From: Oppiella nova
Taxonomy: Eukaryota > Arthropoda > Arachnida > Sarcoptiformes > Oppiidae
Assembly: GCA_905397405.1 (NCBI GenBank)
Contig: CAJPVJ010000001.1
Span: 342,771-406,770, forward strand
Reading direction: 5' to 3'
Length of the DNA: 64,000 bases
The notes beneath the pieces are model-generated. The model did no database searches and was not told where the DNA came from. It worked only from the letters and a program-made list of their open reading frames with translations. The stretch's first letter is position 1; each line of letters opens with the position of its first letter. Shown here one piece after another: positions 9,902-20,233 of this stretch. A program made the translations under genes and the position numbers.

Positions 9902-10471
9902 ATGGGTGCAAATTCTGCGCAAATTTTTGGCATTATTATTAACGTAGCGATTTTGCTCGTATTCTTTCGTTTTTTAATGCAATTGGCCATGGTGAGTCCA
10001 TACAATCCAGTGGTGATGTCGACAGTTAAAGCGACAAAAATTGTGGATATGTTTGGGCGAATTTTTCCGCCTTTGGCCAAAGGGCGAGTAAATACAGCTG
10101 CATTAGTTTTGCTGGTGGTGTTATATCTGCTTAAAATTTTTGGAATGATGTACTTGCAAGGTGCAATACCCAATAGTCCTGTACATTTGATCATTTTAAC
10201 TTTTGTGACCATGATCCAAGACCTGATTCGTTTTTGTCGCTATTTAATTTTTGCGACCATTATCCTCAGTTGGGTGGTGATGTTTACTCAGTCAAGATCA
10301 CCTTATATTGAAGTGATTCAAGAGCTTGCTGAACCGTTATTGGCGCCGTTCCGCCGTATCATGCCAAATATGGGAATGATTGATCTTTCTCCAATTTTAG
10401 CGATTTTGGCATTGATCATTGCTGAAAAAGTTATGGATTATGCTGCGATTGCATTGTTAACAGGTCTTTAA
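9902..10471 (+). CDS. YggT family membrane protein
   Basis: 189 residues with four to five hydrophobic segments arranged as two YGGT units (first near residues 8-30 and 60-80, second near 104-125 and 160-180). YggT proteins are inner-membrane proteins often found beside proC, as here; proposed roles include osmotic shock resistance and envelope organisation, but the molecular function is unclear. A ribosome-binding site TAGGAA precedes the ATG. Confidence 0.88.
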   Translation: MGANSAQIFGIIINVAILLVFFRFLMQLAMVSPYNPVVMSTVKATKIVDMFGRIFPPLAKGRVNTAALVLLVVLYLLKIFGMMYLQGAIPNSPVHLIILTFVTMIQDLIRFCRYLIFATIILSWVVMFTQSRSPYIEVIQELAEPLLAPFRRIMPNMGMIDLSPILAILALIIAEKVMDYAAIALLTGL

Positions 10472-10490
10472 TTTACCAGTTTAAATAGCA

Positions 10491-10512
10491 AAAGGACTCA
10501 ATCGAGTCCTTT
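10491..10512 (+). terminator. Terminator after the yggT gene
   Basis: Stem AAAGGACTC / GAGTCCTTT with a 4-base loop followed by seven T in total. It is 20 bases beyond the YggT stop and could also act on the minus strand after polA. Confidence 0.85.
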
Positions 10513-10566
10513 TTTTATGCATGTTAAAAAATATAACATTGAGTATATTTTCAACAAAAGATGATC

Positions 10567-10604
10567 ACTCCCTAACCCTGTTCTAGAAAGTTAGGGAGTT
10601 TTTT
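10567..10604 (+). terminator. Second terminator between yggT and polA
   Basis: 10-bp stem ACTCCCTAAC / GTTAGGGAGT (10567-10576 with 10590-10599) and a T run on the plus strand only. As a backup to the first terminator it protects convergent polA from read-through. Confidence 0.7.
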
Positions 10605-10610
10605 AAAGGC

Positions 10611-13373
10611 TTAATGTGCTTCACCCCAATTCTTGCCTTGACCGACTTCAACAACTAACGGTACTGATAAGGTAACGACTTTTTGCATCACATCTTTAAT
10701 CTGTGCAGCCAATTGATCTGCAATAGCCTCATCAACTTCAAACACCAATTCATCGTGTACTTGAAGTAAAAGTTTGGCCTGATCTTGGGGGAGGATTTTA
10801 TTGACTTCAATCATCGCCATTTTAATGATTTCAGCCGCAGAGCCTTGAAGTGGTGCATTAATCGCAGCACGTTCCGCACCTTTACGCACCATCATATTTC
10901 GAGCATCAATATCTGGTGTATATAAACGACGGCCTGTAATGGTTTCTACAAAGCCTTGTTCTAATGCGACTTGGCGGGTACGTTGCATATACTCATAAAT
11001 ACCCGGATAACGGTGGAAGTATTGTTTAATATAGTTTTGCGATTCTTCACGAGTAAAGCCCAGTTGACGAATCAAACCAAACTCAGACATACCGTACAAT
11101 AAACCAAAGTTAACGGCTTTGGCTTGGCGGCGTTGATCAGAGGTTACATTTTCCAGCGCGACACCCAAGACCTCAGATGCTGTACGACGGTGTACATCTT
11201 GCCCATTTTGAAAGGCGTCAACCAAAGCATCATCTTGTGAGAAATGCGCCATTAAACGTAATTCAATTTGTGAATAATCGGCTGCCAAAAGTACACGCCC
11301 TTGAGGTGCAATAAAGGCTTTACGAATCTGACGACCAATTTCTTCACGTATCGGAATGTTCTGTAGATTTGGATCGGTTGAAGACAAACGACCTGTTGCT
11401 GTTAAGGCTTGATGGTAACTGGTATGTACGCGGTGGGTATCGGGATTGGCTTGTTTGACTAAGGCTTCGGTATAGGTACTTCTAAGCTTGGTTAAACCAC
11501 GATACTCAATGATCAGTTCAGTAATTGGATGATCGATTTTTTCTAAAACCGCTTCAGAGGTACTGTATTGTCCAGTTGCAGTTTTTTTGCCACCTTTTAA
11601 ACCTAATTTTTCAAATAAAACTTCACCGACTTGTTTGGGTGAGCCGACATTAAAAGATTCACCAGCGATTTCGATAATTTGATTTTCAAGATTTTGAATG
11701 GTATTGGCAAAGTCCACACTGAGCTGATCCAAGAAACTTAGATCAAGTTCAATCCCATTTTCTTCCATGGTCGCCAAAACACTGGCTACTGGCATTTCAA
11801 TGTGATGTAAGATATTGATCAGTTCAGGAATTTCTTTCAGCTTACGTTCTAAAACTTCATAAAGACGGTAAGTGACATGCGCATCTTCTGCTGCATAATG
11901 TCCAGCGGTTTCAATCTCGATTTGATTAAAGGTCTTTTGTTTTGCACCTTTACCAGCAACTTGTTCAAAAGTTGTGGTCAAATGGCTCAGATAAACGCGC
12001 GCAACATCATCCATACCATGGCGTGTTGTTACTGCATTCAAGACATAAGAGGCCAGCATGGTGTCAAAGTACCAGCCTTGTAAATGGATACCGTGATTTT
12101 CAAAAATATGCGCATCGTATTTTAAATGATGTCCAATTTTTTCAACACTTGGATCTTCAAGAATCGGTTTGATCTGCTGAATAATTGCATCACGATTGAG
12201 TTGCTCAGGTGCACCTTCATAATCATGTGCCAAAGGGATGTAATAAGCATCGTTGGCATCAAAAGCCACTGAAAAACCAACCATTTCAGCGATACGGTAA
12301 TCTAAACTTGTGGTTTCAGTGTCAATTGCAAAACGTTTTTCTGTGCTTAAGCGCTGGAAGAGCTTATCCCATGCTTCTTGACTTAAAACAGTATGATAAG
12401 TGGCTTCACCAAGACGGTCATCAACACTCGAGCTTGTTGCTTGATCTGTAATTTCATTTTCAACAGGCTGCTCAGTTTTGCTAATACTTTGTGTTGTTTG
12501 TTTATAGGCTGAGCTATTTGGATTATTGGGATGATCTAGCGATTGTAATTGATTACGGAATTCAAGTTCAGTATACAAGTTGCGTAATGCTTCAACATCA
12601 GGTTCACACAGCTTTAAATCATCATAGCTCAAGCTTAAATCGAGATCGATAACAATACTTGCCAATTGATGATCAAGTGCAATCCCTTCAACATTGTCTT
12701 TTAAACTTTGTCCAACTTTACCTTTGATATTGTCAACATTTTCTAAAATGCCAGCAATCGTACCATATTCATTTAACAGCTTAGCGGCCGTTTTTGCACC
12801 AACACCAGGTACACCACGAATACCATCAGAGGCATCACCCATCAAGGTTAAATAATCAATAATTTGATCTGGACGGACGCCAAATTTTTCGATTACACCA
12901 TCGACATCCATCGGTTTGTCTTTAAAACTGTCTTCGAGGGTCACTTTATCCGTGACCAACTGAGCCATGTCTTTATCACCCGTAGAAATCAAAACTTGAT
13001 GACCGGCTTTTTCAGCACGTTTTGCCAAGGTTCCAATGATGTCATCCGCTTCAGCACCTGGAAGCGTATGTAATGGAATACCTAAAGCTCGAATCAAGGC
13101 ATGCAAATAAGGGATTTGTTGTGACAATTCTTCTGGCATGCTTGGGCGGTCACCTTTATATATTGGTGACAGTACATGGCGAAAAGTCGGTTCAGGCGTA
13201 TCAAAAATAACCGCCATATGTGTCGGTTGCACACGACGCATCAGTTTTTGAATTGCAGAAATTGCCCCACGAATCGCATTGGTCTGTAATCCAGTTGATG
13301 TGGTTAAAGGTGGGAGTGCATGAAAAGCACGAAATAAAAAGTATGACCCATCGACCAATACAAATGGTGGCAT
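10611..13373 (-). CDS. polA: DNA polymerase I
   Basis: 920 residues with all three activities. N-terminal 5'-3' exonuclease (FVLVDGSYFLFRAFHAL, then GDASDGIRGVPGVG). Proofreading domain with the catalytic DTETTSL near residue 350, so it looks active, unlike the degenerate domain of Taq. Polymerase domain with motif A LLAADYSQIELRL and motif C QVHDELVFEV. It fills gaps in repair and Okazaki processing. It stands alone, convergent with yggT. Confidence 0.98.
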   Translation of the reverse strand: MPPFVLVDGSYFLFRAFHALPPLTTSTGLQTNAIRGAISAIQKLMRRVQPTHMAVIFDTPEPTFRHVLSPIYKGDRPSMPEELSQQIPYLHALIRALGIPLHTLPGAEADDIIGTLAKRAEKAGHQVLISTGDKDMAQLVTDKVTLEDSFKDKPMDVDGVIEKFGVRPDQIIDYLTLMGDASDGIRGVPGVGAKTAAKLLNEYGTIAGILENVDNIKGKVGQSLKDNVEGIALDHQLASIVIDLDLSLSYDDLKLCEPDVEALRNLYTELEFRNQLQSLDHPNNPNSSAYKQTTQSISKTEQPVENEITDQATSSSVDDRLGEATYHTVLSQEAWDKLFQRLSTEKRFAIDTETTSLDYRIAEMVGFSVAFDANDAYYIPLAHDYEGAPEQLNRDAIIQQIKPILEDPSVEKIGHHLKYDAHIFENHGIHLQGWYFDTMLASYVLNAVTTRHGMDDVARVYLSHLTTTFEQVAGKGAKQKTFNQIEIETAGHYAAEDAHVTYRLYEVLERKLKEIPELINILHHIEMPVASVLATMEENGIELDLSFLDQLSVDFANTIQNLENQIIEIAGESFNVGSPKQVGEVLFEKLGLKGGKKTATGQYSTSEAVLEKIDHPITELIIEYRGLTKLRSTYTEALVKQANPDTHRVHTSYHQALTATGRLSSTDPNLQNIPIREEIGRQIRKAFIAPQGRVLLAADYSQIELRLMAHFSQDDALVDAFQNGQDVHRRTASEVLGVALENVTSDQRRQAKAVNFGLLYGMSEFGLIRQLGFTREESQNYIKQYFHRYPGIYEYMQRTRQVALEQGFVETITGRRLYTPDIDARNMMVRKGAERAAINAPLQGSAAEIIKMAMIEVNKILPQDQAKLLLQVHDELVFEVDEAIADQLAAQIKDVMQKVVTLSVPLVVEVGQGKNWGEAH

Positions 13374-13535
13374 TGATATTTTCCTAATTCAAATAACCGC
13401 TTTATTGTACGTGATTTTTTGCGCTTGCGAAGATGCAACAGTCATCCTTGTGTTACTGAATATCTGATGAATTCACATAATCATCAGGCAAGGCTGTTGT
13501 ATCATCGAGTTACTCAGGATCGAGAAAGATGAAAT

Positions 13536-16253
13536 ATGCTCAAAGGGCAGAGTGAAATTCGCATCATTTGGTTAATGATGCTGATCATTATCGCAGTCAG
13601 TGCATGGTTTTTAGATGCACGGATATTGACCTATATCTGTGGTTTGGCATTTGTCATGAGTGTGATGCAGTATGTGGATGCGATTCAAGATCCATTGCAA
13701 CAGATCGCGCAACAGACACGGGTTCCACTGCAAAGCACCTCGAAAGTGCCATTATATATCTCCTCGATTATCGCCGTTGTGGGTTTAACACTGCATTTGA
13801 GCTGGATGGTGGGTTTAGGGTTAACTGCTTGGATTTTCTTTTTTTTACGCTGGTTACGCCGTTTAGAGCGCTATTTGAGCCAAGTTCAATTGCAAATTCA
13901 ACACTTGAATTTGTCAGAACAGCGATCTCCAGATTTAAACCATCCATCATCTATACAACAAAGCATCGGCAGGCCACAAGATTCGTCGCTAAACTTAATG
14001 GGGCAAATTCGCCAATGGATTTTTCAAGGCAACCCTGTTTTGAAAGTTGCGATCTTGGTTTTGGTGATTGGTATTGTGTTGCTGCTGCGTTTTGCGACAG
14101 AGCATTGGCAATTAAGTTTAGCAGTCAAACTTTCAATTGTTGCTTTGTCCAGTGGTGCAATCACTGCGTTGGGTGTAGTACTACAAAATAAAAATCGTAG
14201 TTTTGCTTTAGCAATAGAGGGCTTGGGGCTTGCGGGATTATTTTTAACCTTATTCTTTGCTTATTACAATCAGGTGATTCCGAGTCTTTATCTGGCAAGT
14301 TTGTGTTTTGCTGTAATTATGGCGCTGACATTGAGTTTAAGCTTAAAGCAGCAAAGCGTGGAATTGGCATTGATGGCAGTGCTTATCGCTTATATTGCAC
14401 CATTTACGTTGCCTGTGCGAAATGCAACGGTAGCAGAACTGATGGCTTATTATTTAGTGATTAACATTGCGATTGCTGTACTGAGTACCTTAAGACCTTG
14501 GAAATATTTAAATCAGATCGGATTTTTAGTGACTGTAATCATTGGTGGTGGTTATGCGTTCTATCATGGCTATAGTCAAGAAAAACAATCACTCACGATA
14601 CTTATTCTTGCACATCTTGCAGTATTCATTTGGCTTGGTTTTCGATTCAGTCAATTGATCGCCAAACAGGATCTTGAGCAATTTAAACTTAAACCCAGTT
14701 TAGATGTTGCGTTGATTTTTGGCGCACCGATTATTGGCTATTTATTTTTATATTTAATGTATTTTCACCAAGAACTGATTCTTGCTGGTTTTAGCCTTGG
14801 TTTTGCTGTGGTGTTTGCTGGGATTTATCAGCTTTCAAAACGTAATCAATCTATTCAACTGATTTCTCAAAGTTATTTTAGTTTGGCATTGATCTTTCTT
14901 GCTTTAATTCCACCGATTCTTCTGCATGGTCAGTGGAGTGTGGTGGGTTGGGCTGTTGAAGGTCTCTGTATTTTTGGCTTTGCTTTATATCGACAATCGG
15001 TGATCAGTCGTTATATGGCGATTGCCTTGTTGATTGTTGCAGGCTGTTCAAGCCTTTATTACTTGTTTGAATTGCCTGATTTTCCAACCACGATGTATTG
15101 GTACTTATGTTTAAGCTATATCGCCGTGGTGTTATTGGCAAATAGCCGTGATGATTTTCGCAAACAGATCAGTTCAGTAACGACCTTGTTTTTAAGCCTA
15201 CTGATGATTTCTGCAACCACGATGATTCTTGCATTATTGCTTGATCTCTTAGAGGGAGAGAATCGATATATATACAGTGTATTGATTGTGGTTATTGCTT
15301 ATCTGTTGATGAATGAATTGATGTTATGGCTAAAGGCCAGATCAACATGGTTGATTCCAAAATGGATTGGGGTAATTCCCGTCTATGTATTTACACTCAT
15401 TTTATTGCTGGATATTAGTAAAAATGGCATGTTGCTATGGACCAGTGATATTGAACGATGGGGTATCGCAGTTTCAGGTTTAGTGCTAGCGACAGTCTGG
15501 TTAAGACCTTCAAAAGGGCTACAGTTTGAAAGTGAATGGCTCAGTTTAGGTGTTTTAATCAGTTTAAGTCTAAGCAGTCTTAGCTTAATTGCAACGATGC
15601 CTTATATCAGCATGGTCATTTTACCTTTAGTGTTTTGTGGATGGTGCTTCTTTCAGAAAAACTCAGAATGGACAATGTTTTGGCAAACGCGCAGCAGTTT
15701 GTTACTGATGTTGATTTGGATGATTTGTTCTCAGCTATTTTCACAGCAAGCATTTCAAGGATATTTATTACCAATCTTAAATCCCTTTGATTTGGTTAGT
15801 ATCGCCATGTTAATTGGTTTTTTCTGGATGCTGAACCTTCAATTTAAACAAGCTTTGAAGCCGGGAATCGACCATGGAATACTTGCAGTACTATGTGTTT
15901 TAAGTTTGTTATGGCTGAGTAGCTATATCGTTCTAAGAGCCTTACATGTGTATTTTGCTACACCTTATAACCAACTGAGTCTTTGGCAAGATGCCACTGC
16001 TCAACTGAGTCTAACCTTGCTTTGGGTAAGCTTAGCCTTTATTGCGATGAGCTTTGCTAGCCGTAAATTATTACGTCCTTTATGGATTTTAGGGGGGAGC
16101 ATTTTGGTGATTGTCACCTTAAAATTGGTACTGTTTGATTTATCTCATATTGGAACGTTAACGCGCGTGATTTCTTTCTTGGGTGCGGGTTTTGTGATGC
16201 TGATTATTGCCTATATTGCCCCGATTCCAGAGCAGAACAATTTAAATCCTTAA
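13536..16253 (+). CDS. DUF2339 polytopic membrane protein
   Basis: 905 residues, with more than 20 hydrophobic segments from end to end after a short N-terminal part. A charged, Gln-rich cytoplasmic stretch (about residues 110-155) separates the first TM pair from the rest. This matches the DUF2339 family of large predicted inner-membrane proteins; no biochemical function is established that I know of. It is transcribed away from polA across a 162-base gap. A bidirectional terminator follows. Confidence 0.8.
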   Translation: MLKGQSEIRIIWLMMLIIIAVSAWFLDARILTYICGLAFVMSVMQYVDAIQDPLQQIAQQTRVPLQSTSKVPLYISSIIAVVGLTLHLSWMVGLGLTAWIFFFLRWLRRLERYLSQVQLQIQHLNLSEQRSPDLNHPSSIQQSIGRPQDSSLNLMGQIRQWIFQGNPVLKVAILVLVIGIVLLLRFATEHWQLSLAVKLSIVALSSGAITALGVVLQNKNRSFALAIEGLGLAGLFLTLFFAYYNQVIPSLYLASLCFAVIMALTLSLSLKQQSVELALMAVLIAYIAPFTLPVRNATVAELMAYYLVINIAIAVLSTLRPWKYLNQIGFLVTVIIGGGYAFYHGYSQEKQSLTILILAHLAVFIWLGFRFSQLIAKQDLEQFKLKPSLDVALIFGAPIIGYLFLYLMYFHQELILAGFSLGFAVVFAGIYQLSKRNQSIQLISQSYFSLALIFLALIPPILLHGQWSVVGWAVEGLCIFGFALYRQSVISRYMAIALLIVAGCSSLYYLFELPDFPTTMYWYLCLSYIAVVLLANSRDDFRKQISSVTTLFLSLLMISATTMILALLLDLLEGENRYIYSVLIVVIAYLLMNELMLWLKARSTWLIPKWIGVIPVYVFTLILLLDISKNGMLLWTSDIERWGIAVSGLVLATVWLRPSKGLQFESEWLSLGVLISLSLSSLSLIATMPYISMVILPLVFCGWCFFQKNSEWTMFWQTRSSLLLMLIWMICSQLFSQQAFQGYLLPILNPFDLVSIAMLIGFFWMLNLQFKQALKPGIDHGILAVLCVLSLLWLSSYIVLRALHVYFATPYNQLSLWQDATAQLSLTLLWVSLAFIAMSFASRKLLRPLWILGGSILVIVTLKLVLFDLSHIGTLTRVISFLGAGFVMLIIAYIAPIPEQNNLNP

Positions 16254-16297
16254 TTATGAATTGAGCGATATTTAAGTTGTTCAGGTGAAAGCAAAAT

Positions 16298-16333
16298 AAA
16301 AGAGGCGTCTACCAACTAGTAGACGCCTCTTTT
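16298..16333. terminator. Bidirectional terminator
   Basis: Perfect 15-bp stem AAAAGAGGCGTCTAC / GTAGACGCCTCTTTT with a 6-base loop, between the convergent DUF2339 and thiolase genes. A and T runs on either side suit both strands. Confidence 0.92.
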
Positions 16334-16353
16334 TAATTCAAGGATTGAGGTGC

Positions 16354-17529
16354 TTAAAGAATTTCAATCGCTACAGCAGTCGCCTCACCACCACCAATAC
16401 AAAGGGCAGCAATACCTTTTTTACCACCAGTACGTTTTAACGCATGAATCAAGGTCAGGATGATGCGTGAACCTGTAGAACCAACAGGATGGCCGAGGGC
16501 ACATGCACCACCATGAATATTGACTTTTTCAGCGTCCAATTTAAATTCATCGATAGGGCACATGGTAACCATAGCAAATGCTTCATTGATTTCCCATAAG
16601 TCAACATCTTGAACATCCCAACCGGCTTTATTCAGTACCTTTTGGATTGCACCTACAGGGGCAATGGTAAATTCAGAGGGATGCTGTGAGTTTGAAGCAT
16701 AGGCAACAATTTTTGCTAAAGGTTGAAGCCCTTTTGCTGCAGCATGATCCGCAGAGGTTAAAACCAGCGCAGATGCACCATCTGAAATTGAACTGGCATT
16801 GGCTGCCGTGATTGTTCCATCTTTGGCAAACGCAGGGCGCAAGCTAGGAATTTTGTCGATATTGGCATTAAATGGTTGTTCATCTTGATCTATAACAACA
16901 TCGCCTTTACGGCTTGAAACTGTGACAGAAACGATTTCATCTTTAAACCAACCTTCAGTAATGGCTTTTTGTGCACGTTGTAAAGAACGAATCGCAAAAT
17001 CATCCATCTGTTGACGTGTATAGCCTTTGCTATTTGCCATATCTTGGGCAAAAGAACCCATTAAACGACCTGTTTCAGCATCTTCTAAGCCATCAAAGAA
17101 CATATGATCTTTTACTTCGCCATGGCCCATACGATATCCACTACGTGCTTTTGGTAAAAGATAAGGTGCGTTGGTCATCGATTCCATACCACCAGCAACA
17201 ATCACTTCTGCTGAACCTGCTTTGATTGCATCCGCAGCCTGCATAACTGCTTTCATGCCTGAACCACACAATTTGTTAATGGTTACAGCGCCGGTTGAAT
17301 CAGGTAAACCTGCTTTGCGCATCGCTTGGCGTGCCGGGCCTTGTTTTAAACCCGCAGGTAAAACACATCCCATAATGACTTCTTGTACATCATTTGGTTG
17401 TAAGCCCGCACGGACAATGGCTTCTTTAATCGTCGCAGCACCTAGTTCTGGCGCAGTCAAACTGGTCAGGCTTCCTTGAAAACCACCCATAGCTGTACGC
17501 GCACCATTCACAATTACGATGTCAGTCAT
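16354..17529 (-). CDS. Acetyl-CoA C-acetyltransferase (thiolase II)
   Basis: 391 residues. Acyl-enzyme cysteine in LCGSGMKAV (near residue 88), the C-terminal active-site motif GGACALGHPVGSTGSR, and CIGGGEATAVAI at the end. Reversible condensation of two acetyl-CoA to acetoacetyl-CoA, or thiolysis in beta-oxidation. A TTG five codons upstream (17544) keeps the frame open, but ATG 17529 has GGAG 9 bases ahead of it and begins the standard MTDIVIV N-terminus. It is a lone gene, so its pathway (short-chain fatty acid or amino-acid catabolism) cannot be fixed. Confidence 0.92.
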   Translation of the reverse strand: MTDIVIVNGARTAMGGFQGSLTSLTAPELGAATIKEAIVRAGLQPNDVQEVIMGCVLPAGLKQGPARQAMRKAGLPDSTGAVTINKLCGSGMKAVMQAADAIKAGSAEVIVAGGMESMTNAPYLLPKARSGYRMGHGEVKDHMFFDGLEDAETGRLMGSFAQDMANSKGYTRQQMDDFAIRSLQRAQKAITEGWFKDEIVSVTVSSRKGDVVIDQDEQPFNANIDKIPSLRPAFAKDGTITAANASSISDGASALVLTSADHAAAKGLQPLAKIVAYASNSQHPSEFTIAPVGAIQKVLNKAGWDVQDVDLWEINEAFAMVTMCPIDEFKLDAEKVNIHGGACALGHPVGSTGSRIILTLIHALKRTGGKKGIAALCIGGGEATAVAIEIL

Positions 17530-17646
17530 TGTTTTAATCTCCAAATGATTATTCTGTGAATATATCCAAAACCTAAGCAGTATATAAAAAATAGTATAAG
17601 AATAAAGTCTAGCGATTGAATATATGCTGACCGTAGAGAACAGTTT

Positions 17647-18177
17647 TTAACATTCAGGTGGTGGTCCTAAATTTATTGCACCCATTCGTCCGATTTTGTA
17701 GCGCTTATTATTTTCCTCATCATATTGGCTACAATAATAGAAACTTCCAGGTGAACCTCTAGGTAATCCTGTATCACCTTGTAAAGTGAGTACATCTCTA
17801 CTGCTTGCACTTCCGATCCAAGTCAGCTTGCCATATTTAATTTTATTTTCAGCTTTTAGGAGTATGTGGTCATCAGCATCGATTTGTTTATTTTTATTTT
17901 TATCTGTAAAAATAAGTAATCCTTTGTTCCATTTGTCTTTTTCACATCGAATTAAATCTTCGGATGAACAAATGACCACAGTAGTATGTCGGACTAAAGC
18001 TTGACTTCTTGCATAAGAAACATGCTGTTGGATACCTGAAGATATGATTCTAATCTCTTGTTTTTGCATCCAATTATGATAGTGAGGCAAACAGATTAGG
18101 CTGATAATTGTAAGGATACAAATAGTGGTGATAAGCTCGAACAAGGTTAGGCCTTGCTCTTTACAATAAAAATACAT
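17647..18177 (-). CDS. Type IV pilin-like minor pseudopilin (GspH/FimT family)
   Basis: 176 residues. The N-terminal prepilin motif is EQG-LTLFELI: a short basic leader, cleavage after Gly9, and Glu at +5 of the mature protein, followed by a 20-residue hydrophobic helix. The rest fits the GspH/FimT fold, with Cys residues at VVICSSEDLIRC and in the tail (PPPEC). FimT-like minor pilins prime type IV pilus assembly, and in Acinetobacter and relatives bind DNA during natural transformation. No other pil gene is nearby, so it is an orphan copy. Assignment by motif; FimT versus FimU-like not resolved. Confidence 0.75.
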   Translation of the reverse strand: MYFYCKEQGLTLFELITTICILTIISLICLPHYHNWMQKQEIRIISSGIQQHVSYARSQALVRHTTVVICSSEDLIRCEKDKWNKGLLIFTDKNKNKQIDADDHILLKAENKIKYGKLTWIGSASSRDVLTLQGDTGLPRGSPGSFYYCSQYDEENNKRYKIGRMGAINLGPPPEC

Positions 18178-18414
18178 CTTAAGGTCTTCTGTTAAGTCTT
18201 GTTTTTTATTTGAAAAATAATGATTTTTCTATTAAATTTAATTGAAATGTTAACGTAGTAAAATATTTATTACTATCAGTTTCTTTTACTGCTAAAATGC
18301 ACGTAGCAAAAAGATAAGCGATCCACGCAAAAAAATTGAGTAAAATGTTACCGAATTACAACGGAAATTGTAAGTAATTTTGTCAATAATTTACTTGATT
18401 AAAGTTATCAAGCA

Positions 18415-18553
18415 CTTGGAAAAAGCCTCAAGTGTTTGTATGATTCAACGTGAGTAGCTTAAAAATAATACTGGGGTATTAAAATTTATCTCAGGATAGC
18501 CAATAAATTTTAGGCTAAGCTTGAACAACAATTGTTATCTCTGGAGGATATCC
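18415..18553 (+). promoter_or_regulatory. ompA 5' leader with inverted repeats
   Basis: The gap before ompA contains a 10-bp perfect inverted repeat TAAAATTTAT / ATAAATTTTA (18480-18489 and 18503-18512), the palindrome AACAATTGTT near 18527 and a strong Shine-Dalgarno GGAGG at 18543-18547. An earlier CACTTG/CAAGTG repeat lies near 18415-18432. Abundant porin mRNAs usually have structured, stable leaders; that role is inferred. I could not place a single best promoter. Confidence 0.5.
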
Positions 18554-19585
18554 ATGAAATTGAGTCGTATCGCACTTGCTATGCTTGTTGCCGCTCCATT
18601 CGCTGCTGCTAATGCTGGTGTAACTGTTACACCTTTACTACTTGGTTACACTTTCCAAGACACTCAACACAACAATGGTGGTGATAAAGGCGAGTTAACT
18701 AACGGTCCTGAATTACAAGACGATTTATTCGTTGGTGCTGCACTTGGTGTAGAACTTACTCCATGGTTAGGTTTTGAAGCTGAATATAACCAAGTTAAAG
18801 GTGATCTTGACGGTACTGGCGTAGCTGGTTCTGAATACAAGCAAACTCAAATCAACGGTAACTTTTATGCTACTTCTGATTTGATCACTAAAAACTATGA
18901 CAGCAAAATCAAACCGTATGTATTGTTAGGTGCTGGTCATTACAAGTACAAACTTGATGACATGTCTTACCATAACAACGAAGAAGGTACTTTAGGTAAT
19001 GCTGGTGTTGGTGCTTTCTGGCGCTTAAACGATGCTTTATCTCTTCGTACTGAAGCTCGTGGTACTTATAACTTTGACGAAAAATTCTGGAACTATACTG
19101 CTCTTGCAGGTCTTAACGTAGTTCTTGGTGGTCACTTGAAGCCTGCTGCTCCTGTAGTAGAAGTTGCTCCAGTGGTTCCAGTTGCTCCAACTCCAGTTGA
19201 ACCAGCTCCACAAGTTCTTACTGAAGATTTGAACATGGAACTTCGTGTGTTCTTTGATACAAACAAATCAAACATCAAAGATCAATATAAGCCAGAAGTT
19301 GCTAAAGTTGCTGATGCGTTAACTACATTCCCGAATGCGACTGCTCGTATTGAAGGTCATACAGATAACACTGGTCCACGTAAGTTAAACGAACGTTTAT
19401 CTTTAGCTCGTGCTAACTCTGTTAAATCAGCACTTGTAAGCGAGTACAACATTGATGCATCTCGTTTGTCTACTCAAGGTTTCGCTTGGGATCAACCGAT
19501 TGCTGACAACAAAACTAAAGAAGGTCGTGCTATGAACCGTCGTGTATTCGCGACAATCACTGGTAGCCGTACTGTAACTAAATAA
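18554..19585 (+). CDS. ompA: Outer membrane protein OmpA (Omp38 type)
   Basis: 343 residues. Signal peptide ending AAANA-G (cleavage after residue 21), an N-terminal 8-strand beta-barrel (about residues 22-195), a Pro/Val-rich linker ([15 protein letters not shown]) and a C-terminal OmpA peptidoglycan-binding domain with GHTDNTG and LSLARAN, which hold the Asp and Arg that bind diaminopimelate. It anchors the outer membrane to the wall and forms a slow porin. An in-frame TTG at 18521 exists, but ATG 18554 has GGAGG 6 bases ahead and begins the signal peptide. Confidence 0.95.
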   Translation: MKLSRIALAMLVAAPFAAANAGVTVTPLLLGYTFQDTQHNNGGDKGELTNGPELQDDLFVGAALGVELTPWLGFEAEYNQVKGDLDGTGVAGSEYKQTQINGNFYATSDLITKNYDSKIKPYVLLGAGHYKYKLDDMSYHNNEEGTLGNAGVGAFWRLNDALSLRTEARGTYNFDEKFWNYTALAGLNVVLGGHLKPAAPVVEVAPVVPVAPTPVEPAPQVLTEDLNMELRVFFDTNKSNIKDQYKPEVAKVADALTTFPNATARIEGHTDNTGPRKLNERLSLARANSVKSALVSEYNIDASRLSTQGFAWDQPIADNKTKEGRAMNRRVFATITGSRTVTK

Positions 19586-19602
19586 TCCTTTATTTAGTGA
19601 AT

Positions 19603-19632
19603 AAAAAAGCGACTCAATTGAGTCGCTTTTTT
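19603..19632 (+). terminator. Terminator of ompA
   Basis: Near-palindromic 13-bp stem AAAAAAGCGACTC / GAGTCGCTTTTTT with a small loop, followed by T; 17 bases after the ompA stop. Confidence 0.93.
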
Positions 19633-19702
19633 ATTTAAAGTCCTTATAATTATAGAATATCTAAATAAAATTGAATCAGAAATTAATAATTACAGGTTAA
19701 CG

Positions 19703-20158
19703 ATGAAATATATTATTTTAGGACTGGTAGTCATGGCATTAAATGCCTGTACGTCGACACCAATAAATTCAAATCGTGTTTCAATCCAAAAACAATATCC
19801 AAATGAAGTGAAGTCATTGAAAAATGGGCTGTCCATATATTTTCAACCGAAATCAACAGACATTGAAGCTGAGTATAAACCTGCTTTATCTGTTGCTTCA
19901 CAATTATTGAAAGACAATAAAAATTTTGTTCTCTACATTGAAGGCCATACAGACAGTACTGGCTCTTTGGCTGCAAATAATAAAGTATCGTTAACGCGAG
20001 CAAATATTGTCAAAGATTTTCTCTTAAATGAATATCAAGTCAATCCAGAACAATTGATTACGCTCGGTTTAGGACCAACCAAGCCAATTGCTGATAATAA
20101 AACAGCTGAGGGACGAGTGAAAAATCGACGAGTAACGGTGACTTTAAAAATTAAGTAA
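19703..20158 (+). CDS. OmpA-like domain lipoprotein
   Basis: 151 residues. Lipobox ALNAC, so lipidation at Cys16. The rest is a single OmpA-like peptidoglycan-binding domain: IYFQPKSTDIE, then EGHTDSTG and VSLTRANIVKDFL with the expected Asp and Arg. It resembles the C-terminal half of the neighbouring OmpA without the barrel, like Pal or YiaD. It probably tethers the outer membrane to the wall. It lies after the ompA terminator, so it is a separate transcript. Confidence 0.85.
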   Translation: MKYIILGLVVMALNACTSTPINSNRVSIQKQYPNEVKSLKNGLSIYFQPKSTDIEAEYKPALSVASQLLKDNKNFVLYIEGHTDSTGSLAANNKVSLTRANIVKDFLLNEYQVNPEQLITLGLGPTKPIADNKTAEGRVKNRRVTVTLKIK

Positions 20159-20233
20159 TTTTGAGAAAGCCTCTCAATTTGATCTTACAGCGTTATAATT
20201 GTTGATTGTGATTTCTACAAGTTTGAAAATTGA

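Noticed and set aside
13568-14191. 207-codon plus-strand ORF inside the DUF2339 gene
   Set aside because: Out-of-frame shadow; the real frame gives a coherent polytopic membrane protein of 905 residues.
18521-18553. TTG start extending OmpA by 11 residues
   Set aside because: It lies before the strong GGAGG site and would precede a standard signal peptide.
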